From contig NC_090291.1 of the NCBI RefSeq assembly GCF_037392515.1, positions 40,903,501-40,967,500 of the forward strand: a DNA stretch of 64,000 nt, written 5' to 3'. Made by a program: the position numbers and the translations under genes. Below, piece by piece: positions 34,008 through 44,453 of this stretch. The DNA is from Haliotis asinina (lineage: Eukaryota > Mollusca > Gastropoda > Lepetellida > Haliotidae). The notes below the pieces were generated by a model that ran no database searches, had not been told where the DNA came from, and worked only from the letters and a program-made list of their open reading frames with translations. The stretch's first letter is position 1; the number at the start of each line of letters is the position of its first letter.

Positions 34008-37000
34008 CTGAACAGGTCAAGAAAACAATTGTTTGCTCACATTGATATTGAACTGTTTCAGTTATAGGTAATTACATGAACGCCACTGCACACTGAGTTT
34101 AGGAATTGGTTGATCGTTTTATCTCAGTCAAAAGCACCAATTTACCAAAGAGTGGAATTTTAACTGACTGTCGCATTTCCGGCTGGTAAACACAAAAACT
34201 ATTATTTAATACGCTAAAAATGCGAAGACGAAGACCTGGAGAAGATGATGCGTATGGACCTCTTGAATACTTCCCCCTTTGGCTTCGTTTTAATGACAAT
34301 GTTCCTCCCAGGATTTCATACCTAACACAGGATACCATACTGCACTGATTGTATTTCCCCTGCAATACTGAGCCCTTTTGATCCGAGCTGCGCAACCCGT
34401 CTTCAGTTAGTCATGCCTGTCCTAAGAGGTGACTAACGGGATTGGGTGATCAGGCTCGCTGACTTGGTTTACCTACGTCAGCGGTTCCCAATTGCGCAGA
34501 TCGATGCTCAAGCTCTTGATCACTGGATTGTCTGCTTCTGTTATTAACAGACTGGAATATTGCTGAGTGCGGCGTTAAACATCAGTCAATCGATCAATCC
34601 TGTATTTTATGACAGGTTACCTTCCTCATACTTGTACATGTCGGTGACATCAAGACGTTCCATTTTCTCATCTCTAGCATTCAGCGTTCTCATAGAGGCG
34701 CCCCTGTACGCCCGGCCCGATGGCATATGGGTACTGATGCACTTGCCCACCCTTAAACAGAGACCAATTACTTTACAAGATAAACGCACTGTTTGAAACA
34801 AGCATCGACTTCGCCAGTAAATATGACATGACGTGTTGTCATAAAGCAGAAAGTTTTTCTTTGACGCGTGATAACTGAGTGTATTTCGTAATGTTCGTCG
34901 AAGAGTGGGTTATCGCTACAACGTAATCACCTCACTTGCTTAAGAGTGAGTGAGTTCAGTTTTACGCCGCTTTAGCAATATTCCAGCAATGTCACGGCGG
35001 AGTACACCAGAAATGGACATCGCACATTGCATCCATGGAGGAAATCGAACCAGGGCCTTCAGCGTGACAAGCGAACTCTTTGACCACAAGTATACCCCAC
35101 CGCCCCTACTTATTTAAGAAGAAGCGTGATACACGATATACATAAGACTCCCGCCGTGATATTGCTGAAACAGTGCTGAAAGCGATGTAAATCCATACTC
35201 ACCCAGTCACTCACTCACTCATTTACTCACACGCTCACTTACCCACCCACTCACTCACTCACTCACTCACTCACTCACTCACTCACTTGTTAGTTTTCCT
35301 GTTGACTTCCACCATGCTGCCAGTGACGGGATCCTCTACGTATGTCACACGGTCGGCATTCACTTCAGCAAATATGAAAGCGGCATCCTTTCCGACATTT
35401 ATCTCCCCTTCTTTGATGGCCTTGACTGGAGCTGGACCGCAGCAGAAGACTCCTGGATATTAACAGTTGAAACAGTTGAGTCGTCACAACTAGCAAACGA
35501 AAGGTGCAGTGAGTGAGTGAATGAGTGAATTTAGTTTTACGCCGCTTTTAGCAATGTTCCAGCAACATCACGGCGGGAGAAACCAGAAATTGGCTTCACA
35601 CATTGTACCCATAAGGGGAATTGAACCCGGGTCTTCGGCGTTACGAACGAACTCTTTAACCACTAGGCTATCCCAAAACCCCCATCCCAAGGAAAAGGTG
35701 AGTACCTGACAGGTATATTACTAACCGTCGCTGTATTCTTGAGGTGTGGCATCTATCACCTGCCATCCATCCCACAGGTTGTCCTCGCTCAAGTCTGGCC
35801 GTCTCATCCACACCTCGTTCCACACGTGGAAGTTCCTGAAAAAGTATTTATGTTCCTTAGAGAGTGAGTGAGTGAGTATGGTTTTACTCATCCTCGATTA
35901 TCTCCAGCGTTTGCGTTCCGATAAATCTCCGCTAGTCGTGATTATGGAAGATGCGTTTTACGTAACCTTTTAGCAATATTCCAGCAATATCACGACTGGA
36001 GACACCAGAAATGGGCTTCACACAATGCAACCATGTGGGGAATCGAACCCGGGACTTCAGGATGACGAGCGAACACTTTATTCACAAGGCTACCTTACCG
36101 CCCCTAATGCAACAAACAAACTGTCATTCATAAAGTTGTATACATCATTATTCACTCGACAACTTCTAGAATGCCGATCAAACAATGTACAACAGACAGC
36201 TGACTATTATTCCACGTACCAAACTGAGTCGTTACTGTCATCGTATTGGTCACCATTCCTGTCAGTCTTTAAGAGTTCATCAATGCTGAGACGGTCGTTG
36301 TCGGTGTTGTGGGCAGAGGCGAAGTTGGTGATGCTGCGACAAGGGAGGCCAAGTGCTCGGCACACTGCATCAGTCAGGAAACAACGATAAAGCAATCATG
36401 GTGTTGAAGATCTGTGCGAGTTCTTAAGTCTATTGGATAGTTTACGCTGCAAATAGTTTTGCTGTGTGTAGTTGGTGTTGTGGAATGCCCGTATTGTAAA
36501 TAGTTTTAGCAATGGATAGCTTGTGTTGTGGATAGTTTCTAGGCGCAATTTTGACGTAAACATCATTCAACTTGCTGAAACGTCCAAACCTATTACATTA
36601 AGCGCATTTACATGACATTTCTCCCTTGCCATCCTTGGGACATTCACTATCCACCTGCTATGGAGGCCATGGGATATTCACTATCTACTTGCTTTGCCAC
36701 CCTTGGGACATTCACTATCCTGTTTTAATGGTCAGTTACAATATAGTCCTTTAGACAATAACTACCTAATGTGACAACCTTGAGGCGGATAATATATACC
36801 TGCTTTGGCACAGATTGAAACTGACCTTCTGTGCACAATCATACCTGCAGTAACGACGCCAGAAAAAACCCAGCACTGGCCGTACTTGACAGGTTTGCAT
36901 GTTTTCATGTACTGACGAAGTATCTTAACGCTTCCACTCCACAGGGTGGGACTCGTTCCTCCCTCATATTTCCCGCTCCAGTTGCCAACCAGCACACCGT

Positions 37001-38473
37001 CGTCATCAGGGGCGTTTACCTAATCGGCATCATAGAGCAAAACGTATATGCAAGATGAGCAAGACATCATTGTCATTGACTACTATTGTTGGTGGAGGAG
37101 AGAAGCGCTGAATTATGAATACCTATGATATTTGTTGTTCAACAGTACACCTTTAAATTACGCTTACGCGACACACCATAGGGAACATTCCATCCGTGCT
37201 CTATTGGGAATTATATCCGGAAACAATTTCAAGATGATCGATTTTGAGAAATGAATTGTCTCATGAAGTGGGGCAAAGACAGGTCGAAATTATTCATGTT
37301 TGACTTTCTCGAGAAGGGTTAGGAATAAGGTTCTCATACATACATATGATGTCATACCAGTGCGTTATGCTTTCGGTGTTGCACAGTATATTATAAGCTG
37401 TTCACTGATCACGAGGTGGGTATGGGTTGATGTTTGTTTATGTTCCTTGAACCCGACGTGCTTAAACAAACATCGAGTGTGCGTCAGCGACTATGCTTGT
37501 TGTAAGAGGCGATTAACGGGATCGGGTGGTTACGCTCGCTGACTTGGTTGACTCATGGCATCGGTTCCCAATTGCGCAGATCGATGCTCATGTTGTTGGC
37601 CACTGGATTGTCTGGTCCAGACCCGAGTATTTACAGACCGCCGCTATATAGTTGGAATATTGCTGAGTTCGGTGTAAAACTAAACTCGCTACATTGAAAA
37701 TAATGGAACAGCGCTCAGCCAATCAGAAAACGACATTTATGCGTGAAGTAAGATAAACGAGGATATTTCACTGCACCAGTATGATACTTACCAGCTGGGA
37801 GATAATCCTCGAGACAGATGCTGGGTTGGCCATGTCGGGAGTAGCGCGGTAGCCGTACCCTTTCCTCACTAGATGGAATGCTGCATCCAGGATGCCGTCC
37901 TCGAACTGCAATCAAACCGTCCAGAATGTCGCGTTAGACTGTGACGTCAAGCGTTGCTTTAAGAAGTAGCTGTTGATGTAGTTGAAGTAGTTCTACTGGG
38001 ACAGGAAGAAGTGGGAGAGGTAGTGGTAGCTGTAGCAGTAAGGAAATGATAGAAGGAAATAATAGAAGAATGAGAAGTGAAGGCAGGAGCGGTAGTTGTG
38101 GTGGTGGTGGTGGTTGGGGGGAGGGGGGCGGTCGTAATCGTAGTAGCAGTGGTACTGATAGCAGAGGTAGAGGTGGTAGTAGCAGACGTGGTGGAATAGG
38201 TTTAGTAGAAGCTGTTGTAGTTGTAGGAAGAAGTGGAAGCAGTAGTAGTAGTAGTAGTTGTAGTGGTAGCATTAGTAGCAGTAGTATTAGCAATGGTAGT
38301 ATTAGTATTAGTAGCAGTAGCAGCATTAGTAGTAGGAGTGTAGTAGTAGTAGTAGAAGTGGTGGTGGTAGTAGTAGTAGTAGCGGTAGCAATAGTAGCAT
38401 TAGTAGCAGTAGTATTAGCAATAGTAGTATTAGTATTAGTAGTAGTAGCAGCAGCAGCAGCAGCAGCAGTAGC

Positions 38474-38527
<54 letters not shown>

Positions 38528-38528
38528 G

Positions 38529-38574
<46 letters not shown>

Positions 38575-38649
38575 CGGTAGCAATAGTAGCATTAGTAGCA
38601 GTAGTATTAGCAATAGTAGTATTAGTATTAGTAGTAGTAGCAGCAGCAA

Positions 38650-38704
<55 letters not shown>

Positions 38705-41700
38705 GGAGGTGGTAGGAGGAGGAGGAGGGGGAAGAGGAGGAGGAAAGGAAGTGGTAGGACCAACAGCAGTAGTAGTTAACGAAATAGTTTCTACTAGTTC
38801 GACCGTGAGCGACACGTTAAAAAGGTTACTTCATGTTCATGTTCTCATTCTGTTGTTCAATGTAACACACCAATATCCCAGCCATGTAGCGGCGATCTAT
38901 CATTAGATGCAGATGTAGTGAAAGTAAAATTTAACAGAGAAGCTGATTCCGAGGGAGAAAACTAATTTCAAGAAACTGATAGTTTTTTACGAATATTTTC
39001 ATTAATATGCAAAGGTTATTGTCTCGTTACTTATGTAGACGGGTTTGACATCGCTGTCAACAACACCGAGAGATACACCAGAAATAGTCTTCAAACATTG
39101 TACCAGTGTTTGGAATGGAACCCGTATGTTCCGCGTCAATTCTTTGACTACTGGACTACCCCACCACCGACTTTAAACTTGAGCTGGGTGGTGAGGCGTT
39201 GCTTACCTGACCGAAGAACCAGGACCTGGCGCCTATTCGTTTGAAGTTTCCGTAATACTGAGACCCCTTGTCATTCAAGACCACTTCCTGTAGCCAGTTC
39301 TTGTCTTCCATGTACACCCAGTCCTCTGTGAAGGACAACAGAACAATACAGAAATTCTCTATTGACATACACATTACATAAACTGAACAAACACTCAGTA
39401 CTTTGGAACGACATGATGGCATTGCAGAAATTCTTTATTCACAACCAACATTTCTCTGACTAGGATAAAGTACATTACAGAATTCTCGCTAGACATACAA
39501 CCATCCGTGAAGATCCGGGTTAGTATTGAGAGAGTCGAGAGATCGGTCATTCCTCACCTACCTGAACCACGACAGATACAGAAATAAAGAGTAGAACAGA
39601 ATACACAGACCATGTACGTAACGTCTTTACAGTGATACATTCGGGACCGGTGAAGATCCGGGTTAGAACTGATCTTCAGTAACCCATGCTTGTCGTAAAC
39701 GCGACTAACGGGATCGGGTGATCAGGCTCGGTGACTGTGTTGACACATGACAATCCGTAGATCCATGTTCATACTGTTGATCACTGGATAGTCTGGTCCA
39801 GAAGCGTACCGCCGCCATAAAGTGCGACGTAAAGCTAAACGTACTCCCTCATTACGTATACAACCAGCCCACTGATTAAGATATAGGACATTACAAAACT
39901 CTAGTTTCACGTACAACAGCCCGCTAATTAGGATAAATGACATAACATGACATAGTTTGACGTACAACAAAAACTGATTTGGATAAAATACATTAAAAAC
40001 AGTCGCTTCACATGCAACAACCCTGTGATTAGGATAAAATGCGTTACAGAACTCTCGCTTCACCTACAACAGCCCTCTGATTAGTATACAGTGCATTACG
40101 AACTCTCATTTCACATACAACTGCCCTCTGATAAGGATAAAGTGCATAAGAGAACTCTCGCTTCACATACAACTGCCCTCTGATTAGGATAAATTGCATT
40201 ACATAACTCTCGATACACATACAAGAGTCCTCTGATTAGGATAAATTGCATTACATAACTCTCGATACACATACAAGAGTCCTCCGATTAGGATAAAGAA
40301 CACATTGTTGTATGCTGTCTGTTTACCTTTGCAAAACGGGTTGAAGATTATGTTGATGTCTTCATTGTGGTTGTACTGCCAGATGAGATCCTTTCCATCC
40401 TTGACGTCGACGATAGTCTTGACACTGAATTCCCACTCTCCTATCGGAGTAGAGGCGGGGGCAAAGACCGACAGGGTGAGGGAATTCCCCTTCTGCGACA
40501 CCAACGACGCCCCCCACTTCTTGGGCTTATACTTCTTGCTGCCCGTTTCATCCACGTTGAACGTCGCGGTCGTACCTTTGTTTGGTTTGTAATCATCGCC
40601 TGTAGATTAAATAAAAGGTTATTTTATTCCATTATCCCCGACGCTGAAATATGTATGTATGCCGAGGACAAAATAACGAGTGCGTTATGAAAATAAAATG
40701 TTTCGTCAATAGCAGCCATGTCGTTGTGATTGGTGTTCAAGACAAATTGCGTAAGGCAATGGTTAAAGCGTTTCCTCGTCTTACCGAAGATGGGTTCGAT
40801 GCCCGATATCAGTAGAGTGTATGAGACCATTCCTAGTGGTGATATTATTGGAGTACTTGTATTTTGGATTAAAACAACATTAACTAGCATGTTGTTTTCA
40901 AACTCTTTGTGAGGGCACTGGGTAGCCTAACGGTTAAAGCGTCCGATCGTCCTTCTGAAGACACGGGCTTGATTCCTCATATGGGTACAATGTGTAGCTC
41001 ATTTCTGGAATATTGCTAAAACGGCTTAAACTAATCTCACTCACTCACTCATTAATACTATATATGCTATTCATTCCGAATCTGAATTCTGAATCTCATC
41101 AACCCGCTGGTATGCTTGTATCAGTCATTTAAACAAGATACTCTGGAAATATAGGGCACAGCCTGACGTACCAATATGGTTGCATTGAAGAGAAGCTTAC
41201 TTACCAAGGTTGAAGGTAAGTCTGATGTCGTTCTTCTTTACATCATACGGTCTGTCAAAGGTGACGGTAAGGGTAAACTCTTGTCCCCTGCGAATGACAA
41301 GCTCCGCCGGTTTGATGGCACCATCTTTTCCTTTCCGCTCGGACGTGCAGGCGTACATGTCTGTGTTATGGTTGAGCCCATTGTCGTCAATGTGTAAGTC
41401 AACGCTCTTGACGTGCAACTTCGTTGGGACCTCTTCAACTGGCACCTCGGGTGCGCTAGCTTCCACAACATCACCTGCAGATGTACAACGCTGGCGGTTA
41501 CCTCAGTGTGACACTGTCAAGCCTGGCAATAGTCGTGGTGGGAAGCCAGAGAGTCCGCGCTTTCTAACAATAACAAATATAAGTATCTCTGCGACACACA
41601 TATCTTTTATGTTGGTAGCTGGACATACATTCCTACCTGTCTAGGAGCCCTCCCCCCGGGAATCGCCCCAACTATATCTTGTCAACTTGTTGTTTCATTT

Positions 41701-42509
41701 CTAAGATCCAAAGCTGTGCCATCTCATCAAATTATCTAACTGGACATGCCCGTGCATTCATCCTTTCCACTAACAACACCTCATCTGTCTATTCCGAAAG
41801 TCCCACTTTCCTGACACAGAATTTATCAACAACCCAATTTCTGTTCAAAAAGATTGTCTTAATGGTGCACACGTTAAGAACCCAGCTATCCATTAAGGAA
41901 AATGTCCCAACTTTGCATACATTAAAAACTCTACTATTCAGAAAGATTTTCCTAGAGATTCATACATTAACAACTCCACTATTTTATTCAGAAAGTCGGC
42001 TCCAACTATGTATATACATTAACAAGCCCACTATCTATTCAGAAAGTCTGTCCCAACTATACATGCATTGACACCCCACAAGCTATCCAGACAGTCTGTC
42101 CCATATACATATAAGTTTACATGTACTGACAACCCCATTATATATGTATAGACAGACTGTTCCAACTATGTATGCATTAACAAGCCCACTATCTATTCAG
42201 AAAAAGTGTCTCAACTACCCCGACGATGCATATATGTACTATCTAATCACAAGGTCCCACTGCCCCGACTACGCATACATGTAGAACCCCACTATCTATA
42301 TCTATTCAGGAAGTTCCCCTGTCCCGACTATGCATATATCGTCAATAATCTCTTTGTGGCCCGTCTCCACACATCAAGACTTTTATATCTCAGCCGCATC
42401 GTCTCTTAATGAATGAAGAATGCCTCCATAAATATGATCTGCTATAGAAATCCCACTATCCAAGTTCCAAATACAACCCTCGCCCCAACAGCTCCGCCCC
42501 CCCCCCCCA

Positions 42510-42576
<67 letters not shown>

Positions 42577-44453
42577 CCTACCGCCCCCTTCTATCGTGTC
42601 CTGCCTTCTAGAGCAGAGTTGCCCTAAATCGACACTGTCACAACTCGACCAGCTGCGCCCTGCCAAGCTGATACATCACTGCCTATTTTTAACGAGAAAA
42701 AAATCTATTGACAAAAACATAAGTGAATATAACGTACATATAGTCTCTAATATATAACTGTAACAAAGCTAAGCATTTTTTCAAATCCACTCTAGTGGCC
42801 AAATATATGTTGATTGGATGGATGTTTGGTTTGTTGTTTAACGCCGAACTCGCCTCAAGCTTCTAGGCGGACCAAATCGGGCCTGCGCCAGAAAATCCAG
42901 TGATGAGCAACATGAACTTAGATGTACGAAATCGGATACGATGAAATGTGTCAACCAAGTTAGCGATTCTGACAGCCTGATCCCTTCAGTCGCCTCTTAC
43001 GTCAAACATTGGGTTGCTGATGGCCTATCCTAACCCGCATCTTCACGGGTCTCAAATATGTGTCAAAACGTAGCTTACGTGGTTTGTGTATTCTGTTCAA
43101 TTCTCTGTTTCTGTATCTCTCGTCGTCCAGGAAAGTGAAGAATGACCGGTCTCTCTCCCACGCCCGTGGACGCCATCTAGGGTAGCTGTACGATGGATAT
43201 CTCCGGGAATATCCGTAGTAACCGTGTCTGTGTCACGTGACATAAAGTGTAACTCTTAGTCAAAATCAACAACAAAATCAACAACATCCACAACAACATC
43301 AACAACGATCATGATCAGCTAAGGCGAAATTAGGTTCAAGGTTATTTCAGCCAAACAGACACTCGATATTGAATAACTCCTTCTAGTATGAGTGAGTGAC
43401 TTAGTGAGTGAGTGCTGTGGGTTCTCGACGCTTTTTGGCAATATTTCAGCAATGGGTTGGGGACACCAGACATGGGCTTCACACATGGTACCCATATGGA
43501 GAATCGAACCCGGGTCTTCGGTGTGACCAGCGAACGCTTTAACTACTAGGCTACCCCCACCGCACGAGTAAAGTTACCACACCATAGTTTAGACGCGGAC
43601 AGGTATTCAAGCTATCAACCACGGTGGTTGCCTGATAATGACGGTGGTGACGTACATAATGCTGCTGCTGCTTGTGATGATGATGATGAGGAGGAGGAGG
43701 AGGAGGAGGAGGCGGGGGGGGGGGGGGGGGGGGGTGGGTGGGTGGGTGGGTGGGTGGGGAATGCGGGATGGTGATGATCAGCAGAATGATGATGAAAATG
43801 ATAATGTCGACGGTGGTGATAGTGGTGCCAACCTGACGAGGAAGGAAATGCAAGCCTGCAGTAATATCACTGATAGGGAACTGTTTCAGTGAACGTGAAG
43901 TCTCTGAGATTTTGGCGACAGAAACTTTGCGATATGTCACAGTCTTTGTGATTTTAGTATTAGCAAGAAAAGGGTAAGGTAATAATGGCCTGTACACCTA
44001 GAAAATCAATATTACAAGAGAGTTGAATTAACATTAACTAACATTAGGTCCAAATCCAAATCATATTTCGTCAGCGACATTTTGGGCATCAATTTCGTAA
44101 TCACAAAGTTTCTGTGACATCTGACCAATTCGTAGAAATTGATACATACGGTTCCATTCGCAGATAAAACAGTACATGCTTTATGATGAAAGAGGATAAA
44201 CCCTCACTGGAACACTTCCCATTAGTTTTATATTTTAATGGGATCATTTGTCACAGTAAAACGATTATTTATTATCAATGACTCTGACATATCGCAAAAT
44301 GTACCTCGCAAAAATCACAGAAACTCCATTCACACTGTAACCAAGTTCCCTGCATATAACTACAATGACCCATTAAATCCCAAAGTGAGCGCCATACCCA
44401 TTACAACTGCTTAGGTAGCTCGGCCTGTAGTTCCCATAACGTCGTCGGTACAT
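30250..44453 (-). CDS. TG-2, transglutaminase, complete 16-exon gene
   Basis: Paralogue of TG-1 with the same phases. Exons: 44453-44398, 43227-43079, 41474-41205, 40599-40327, 39325-39207, 37905-37792, 37019-36845, 36364-36220, 35835-35726, 35452-35287, 34751-34621, 34007-33895, 33053-32849, 32314-32154, 31634-31489, 30400-30250. The sum is 2484 nt, or 827 residues plus TAG. Triad: Cys376 ([10 protein letters not shown]), His437 (NFHVWNEVW), Asp462 ([10 protein letters not shown]); Trp354 in SPTLW. Ten of the sixteen exons have exactly the TG-1 length plus or minus no more than zero bases; the others differ by multiples of three. The exon 15 donor could instead be three or six bases off (GTCAGT chosen over GTACTG because it restores the 146-nt length shared with TG-1 and TG-3). 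The start codon is CCCGCCATGT; the frame stays open upstream, see 44454-44624. The enzyme is predicted to be active. Confidence 0.94.
30500..31480 (-). repeat. TG-2 intron 15 tandem array, unit about 41 bp
   Basis: The plus-strand unit is GGTTATGTGAGAGATGTTTG plus TGGATCAAATAATATTCTTAA. About twenty strongly diverged copies fill nearly the whole intron. The array reaches the exon 15 donor: the first units past it keep GTCAGT-like cores. Confidence 0.8.
33480..33742. repeat. (GT)n, (GTAT)n and (GA)n compound microsatellite in TG-2 intron 12
   Basis: GTGTAT units pass into GTAT, GTGCGT, GT and finally a GA run. Cys-Val and Ile-His-Thr frames across it are artefacts. Confidence 0.93.
34388..34592 (+). 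mobile_element. SINE-like family B copy in TG-2 intron 11
   Basis: CTAAGAGGTGACTAACGGGA, GGTTCCCAATTGCGCAGATC, GATCACTGGATTGTCTG and AATATTGCTGAGTGCGGCGT are all in order. The 5' head is shortened and a TCAGTCAATCGATC tail replaces ACTC. It ends about 22 bp from the exon 11 donor. Confidence 0.88.
34621..39325 (-). CDS. TG-2 exons 5-11: catalytic core
   Basis: The core starts [11 protein letters not shown] and runs to DMYKYEE. Exon 7 (37019-36845) holds the Trp and nucleophile Cys, exon 8 [15 protein letters not shown], and exon 9 the His and Asp. Exon 10 has [11 protein letters not shown] and EVNAD (calcium ligands). Together with exon 12 the E-x4-E calcium pair is kept (E-DSEK-E). The exon 10 donor sits directly on an ACTC repeat. 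Confidence 0.92.
34945..35106 (-). mobile_element. SINE family A copy in TG-2 intron 10
   Basis: Has the GAGTGAGTGAG tail complement, TTTTACGCCGCTTTAGCAAT, CACCAGAAATGGACATC, a B-box complement AATCGAACCAGGG and ACCCCACCGCCCC at the 5' end. Flanks ACTTGCTTAAGA and ACTTATTTAAGA may be a target duplication with two mismatches. Confidence 0.85.
35148..35286 (+). mobile_element. SINE 3' end with expanded ACTC tail, forming the exon 10 donor
   Basis: The 5' part is only CTCCCGCCGTGATATTGCTG and AAAGCGATGTAAATC, the 3' third of a family A copy. Its tail has grown into ACTC/ACCC repeats, pure ACTC from about 35249 to 35286. On the minus strand the tail reads GTGAGTGAGTGAG and starts exactly where exon 10 of TG-2 ends. 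Confidence 0.85.
35507..35687 (-). mobile_element. SINE family A copy in TG-2 intron 9
   Basis: Well preserved: GTGAGTGAGTGAATGAGTG tail complement, TTTAGTTTTACGCCGCTTTT, GGCTTCACACATTGTACCCA, GAATTGAACCCGGGTC (B-box complement), ACCACTAGGCTATCCC (A-box complement). Confidence 0.92.
35858..36106 (-). mobile_element. SINE family A copy with internal insertion, TG-2 intron 8
   Basis: The usual head (GGAATCGAACCCGGGACTTC, AAGGCTACCTTACCGCCCC) and CAGCAATATCACGACTGGAG block are intact. About 70 bp of unrelated sequence lies between TTTTAC and the second GCGTTTTACG, so the tail region is duplicated or interrupted. Confidence 0.8.
37495..37690 (+). mobile_element. SINE-like family B, 5'-shortened copy in TG-2 intron 6
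   Basis: From GCTTGTTGTAAGAGGCGATT through ATCGGTTCCCAATTGCGCAG to GGAATATTGCTGAGTTCGG and AACTAAACTCGCT. It is close to the full copies over about 190 bp. Confidence 0.88.
37975..38770. repeat. Long (GTA/GTG/GCA)n trinucleotide array in TG-2 intron 5
   Basis: About 750 bp of AGT/GGT/AGC triplets with higher-order repetition: a segment GTAGCAATAGTAGCATTAGT recurs around 38390 and 38575. Frames of up to 293 codons (poly-Thr, poly-Leu, poly-Val, poly-Ser) on both strands are artefacts of the triplet period. Confidence 0.95.
39031..39172 (-). repeat. SINE family A remnant in TG-2 intron 5
   Basis: Keeps CACCAGAAATAGTCTTCA, GGAATGGAACCCGTATG, and GACTACTGGACTACCCCACC; the tail is decayed. It ends about 35 bp from the exon 5 donor. 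Confidence 0.7.
39645..39842 (+). mobile_element. SINE-like family B copy in TG-2 intron 4
   Basis: GGTGAAGATCCGGGTTAGAA, CAGTAACCCATGCTTGTCGT, GACTAACGGGATCGGGTGAT, GATCACTGGATAGTCTGGTC and a reduced GCGACGTAAAGCTAAACG end. A short fragment of the same head (GTGAAGATCCGGGTTAG) also sits at about 39508. Confidence 0.85.
39850..40310 (-). repeat. Tandem array, unit about 52 bp, next to the TG-2 exon 4 donor
   Basis: The unit is GCATTACATAACTCTCG plus ATACACATACAAGAG plus TCCTCTGATTAGGATAAATT. About nine copies, the two nearest the exon almost identical. The array stops about 15 bp before the donor at 40326. Confidence 0.88.
40327..44453 (-). CDS. TG-2 exons 1-4: Tyr/Arg leader and N-terminal domain
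   Basis: Exon 1 gives [18 protein letters not shown] and exon 2 [30 protein letters not shown] and [15 protein letters not shown]. Like TG-1, it is rich in Arg and Tyr with an RPRxWxRDR core shared by both proteins. Exon 3 starts with an acidic linker ([16 protein letters not shown]), then [17 protein letters not shown] and FDRPYD of the TG N-domain. Exon 4 has [13 protein letters not shown] and NPFC. The exon 1 donor GTATGG is weak but is the only in-phase choice I found. Confidence 0.85.
40735..41052 (+). mobile_element. Two SINE family A copies in TG-2 intron 3
   Basis: The first (about 40735-40865) is decayed but keeps GGCAATGGTTAAAGCG and GATGGGTTCGATGCCC. The second (40912-41052) has GGGTAGCCTAACGGTTAAAG, GGGTACAATGTGTAGC, GGAATATTGCTAAAACGGC and a CTCACTCACTCACTCATT tail. 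Its central block is deleted. Confidence 0.8.
41680..42340. repeat. Degenerate tandem repeat in TG-2 intron 2
   Basis: Recurring CTATCTATTCAGAAAGTC, CCCAACTATGTATGCATTAA and CAACCCCACT motifs at irregular spacing of about 50-60 bp. Confidence 0.7.
42494..42572. repeat. Poly-C plus (CA)n microsatellite in TG-2 intron 2
   Basis: A run of about 14 C passes into about 65 bp of CA. Confidence 0.93.
42815..43058 (-). mobile_element. SINE-like family B variant in TG-2 intron 2
   Basis: Minus-strand head GACCCGTGAAGATGCGGG, GATCAGGCTGTCAGAATCGC, GTTGACACATTTCATCG and ACTGGATTTTCTGGCGCAG. The 3' end is different from other copies (CCTAGAAGCTTGAGGCGAG, ACAACAAACC), suggesting a subfamily. It is only about 20 bp from the exon 2 donor. 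Confidence 0.75.
43385..43562 (-). mobile_element. SINE family A copy in TG-2 intron 1
   Basis: GAGTGAGTGAC tail complement, GGCTTCACACATGGTACCCA, AATCGAACCCGGGTCTTCGG and ACTACTAGGCTACCCCCACC in order; the CACGGCGG block is replaced by GGGTTGG. Confidence 0.88.
43678..43760. repeat. (GAG)n, poly-G and (GGGT)n tract in TG-2 intron 1
   Basis: GAGGAGGAGG, then about 18 consecutive G, then six GGGT units. The plus strand could form a G-quadruplex. The Pro-rich minus frame here is low complexity. Confidence 0.9.
43874..44352. mobile_element. MITE with about 65-bp terminal inverted repeats
   Basis: The left end (from AGGGAACTGTTTCAGTG, including GATTTTGGCGA and TTTGCGATATGTCAC) matches the reverse complement of the right end (from AGGGAACTTGGTTACAGTG, including GATTTTTGCGA and TTTTGCGATATGTCAG). 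The interior has no coding frame; a sub-copy of CACAAAGTTTCTGTGACAT lies at about 44103. Ends CAGGGA-like suggest a hAT derivative, but no 8-bp target duplication could be confirmed. It sits in TG-2 intron 1, 45 bp from the exon 1 donor. Confidence 0.8.

Noticed and set aside
35507-35687. tRNA gene candidate from good A and B boxes
   Set aside because: The boxes belong to the SINE family A head; no cloverleaf with paired acceptor stem is evident, and many dispersed copies exist.
37934-38906. Frames of up to 293 codons on both strands
   Set aside because: Products are poly-Thr, poly-Leu, poly-Val and poly-Ser from the triplet repeat in TG-2 intron 5.
39850-40310. Exon 4 end of TG-2 as the source of the 52-bp unit
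   Set aside because: Unlike the TG-1 exon 15 array, the units do not clearly contain exon sequence; only closeness to the donor is supported.
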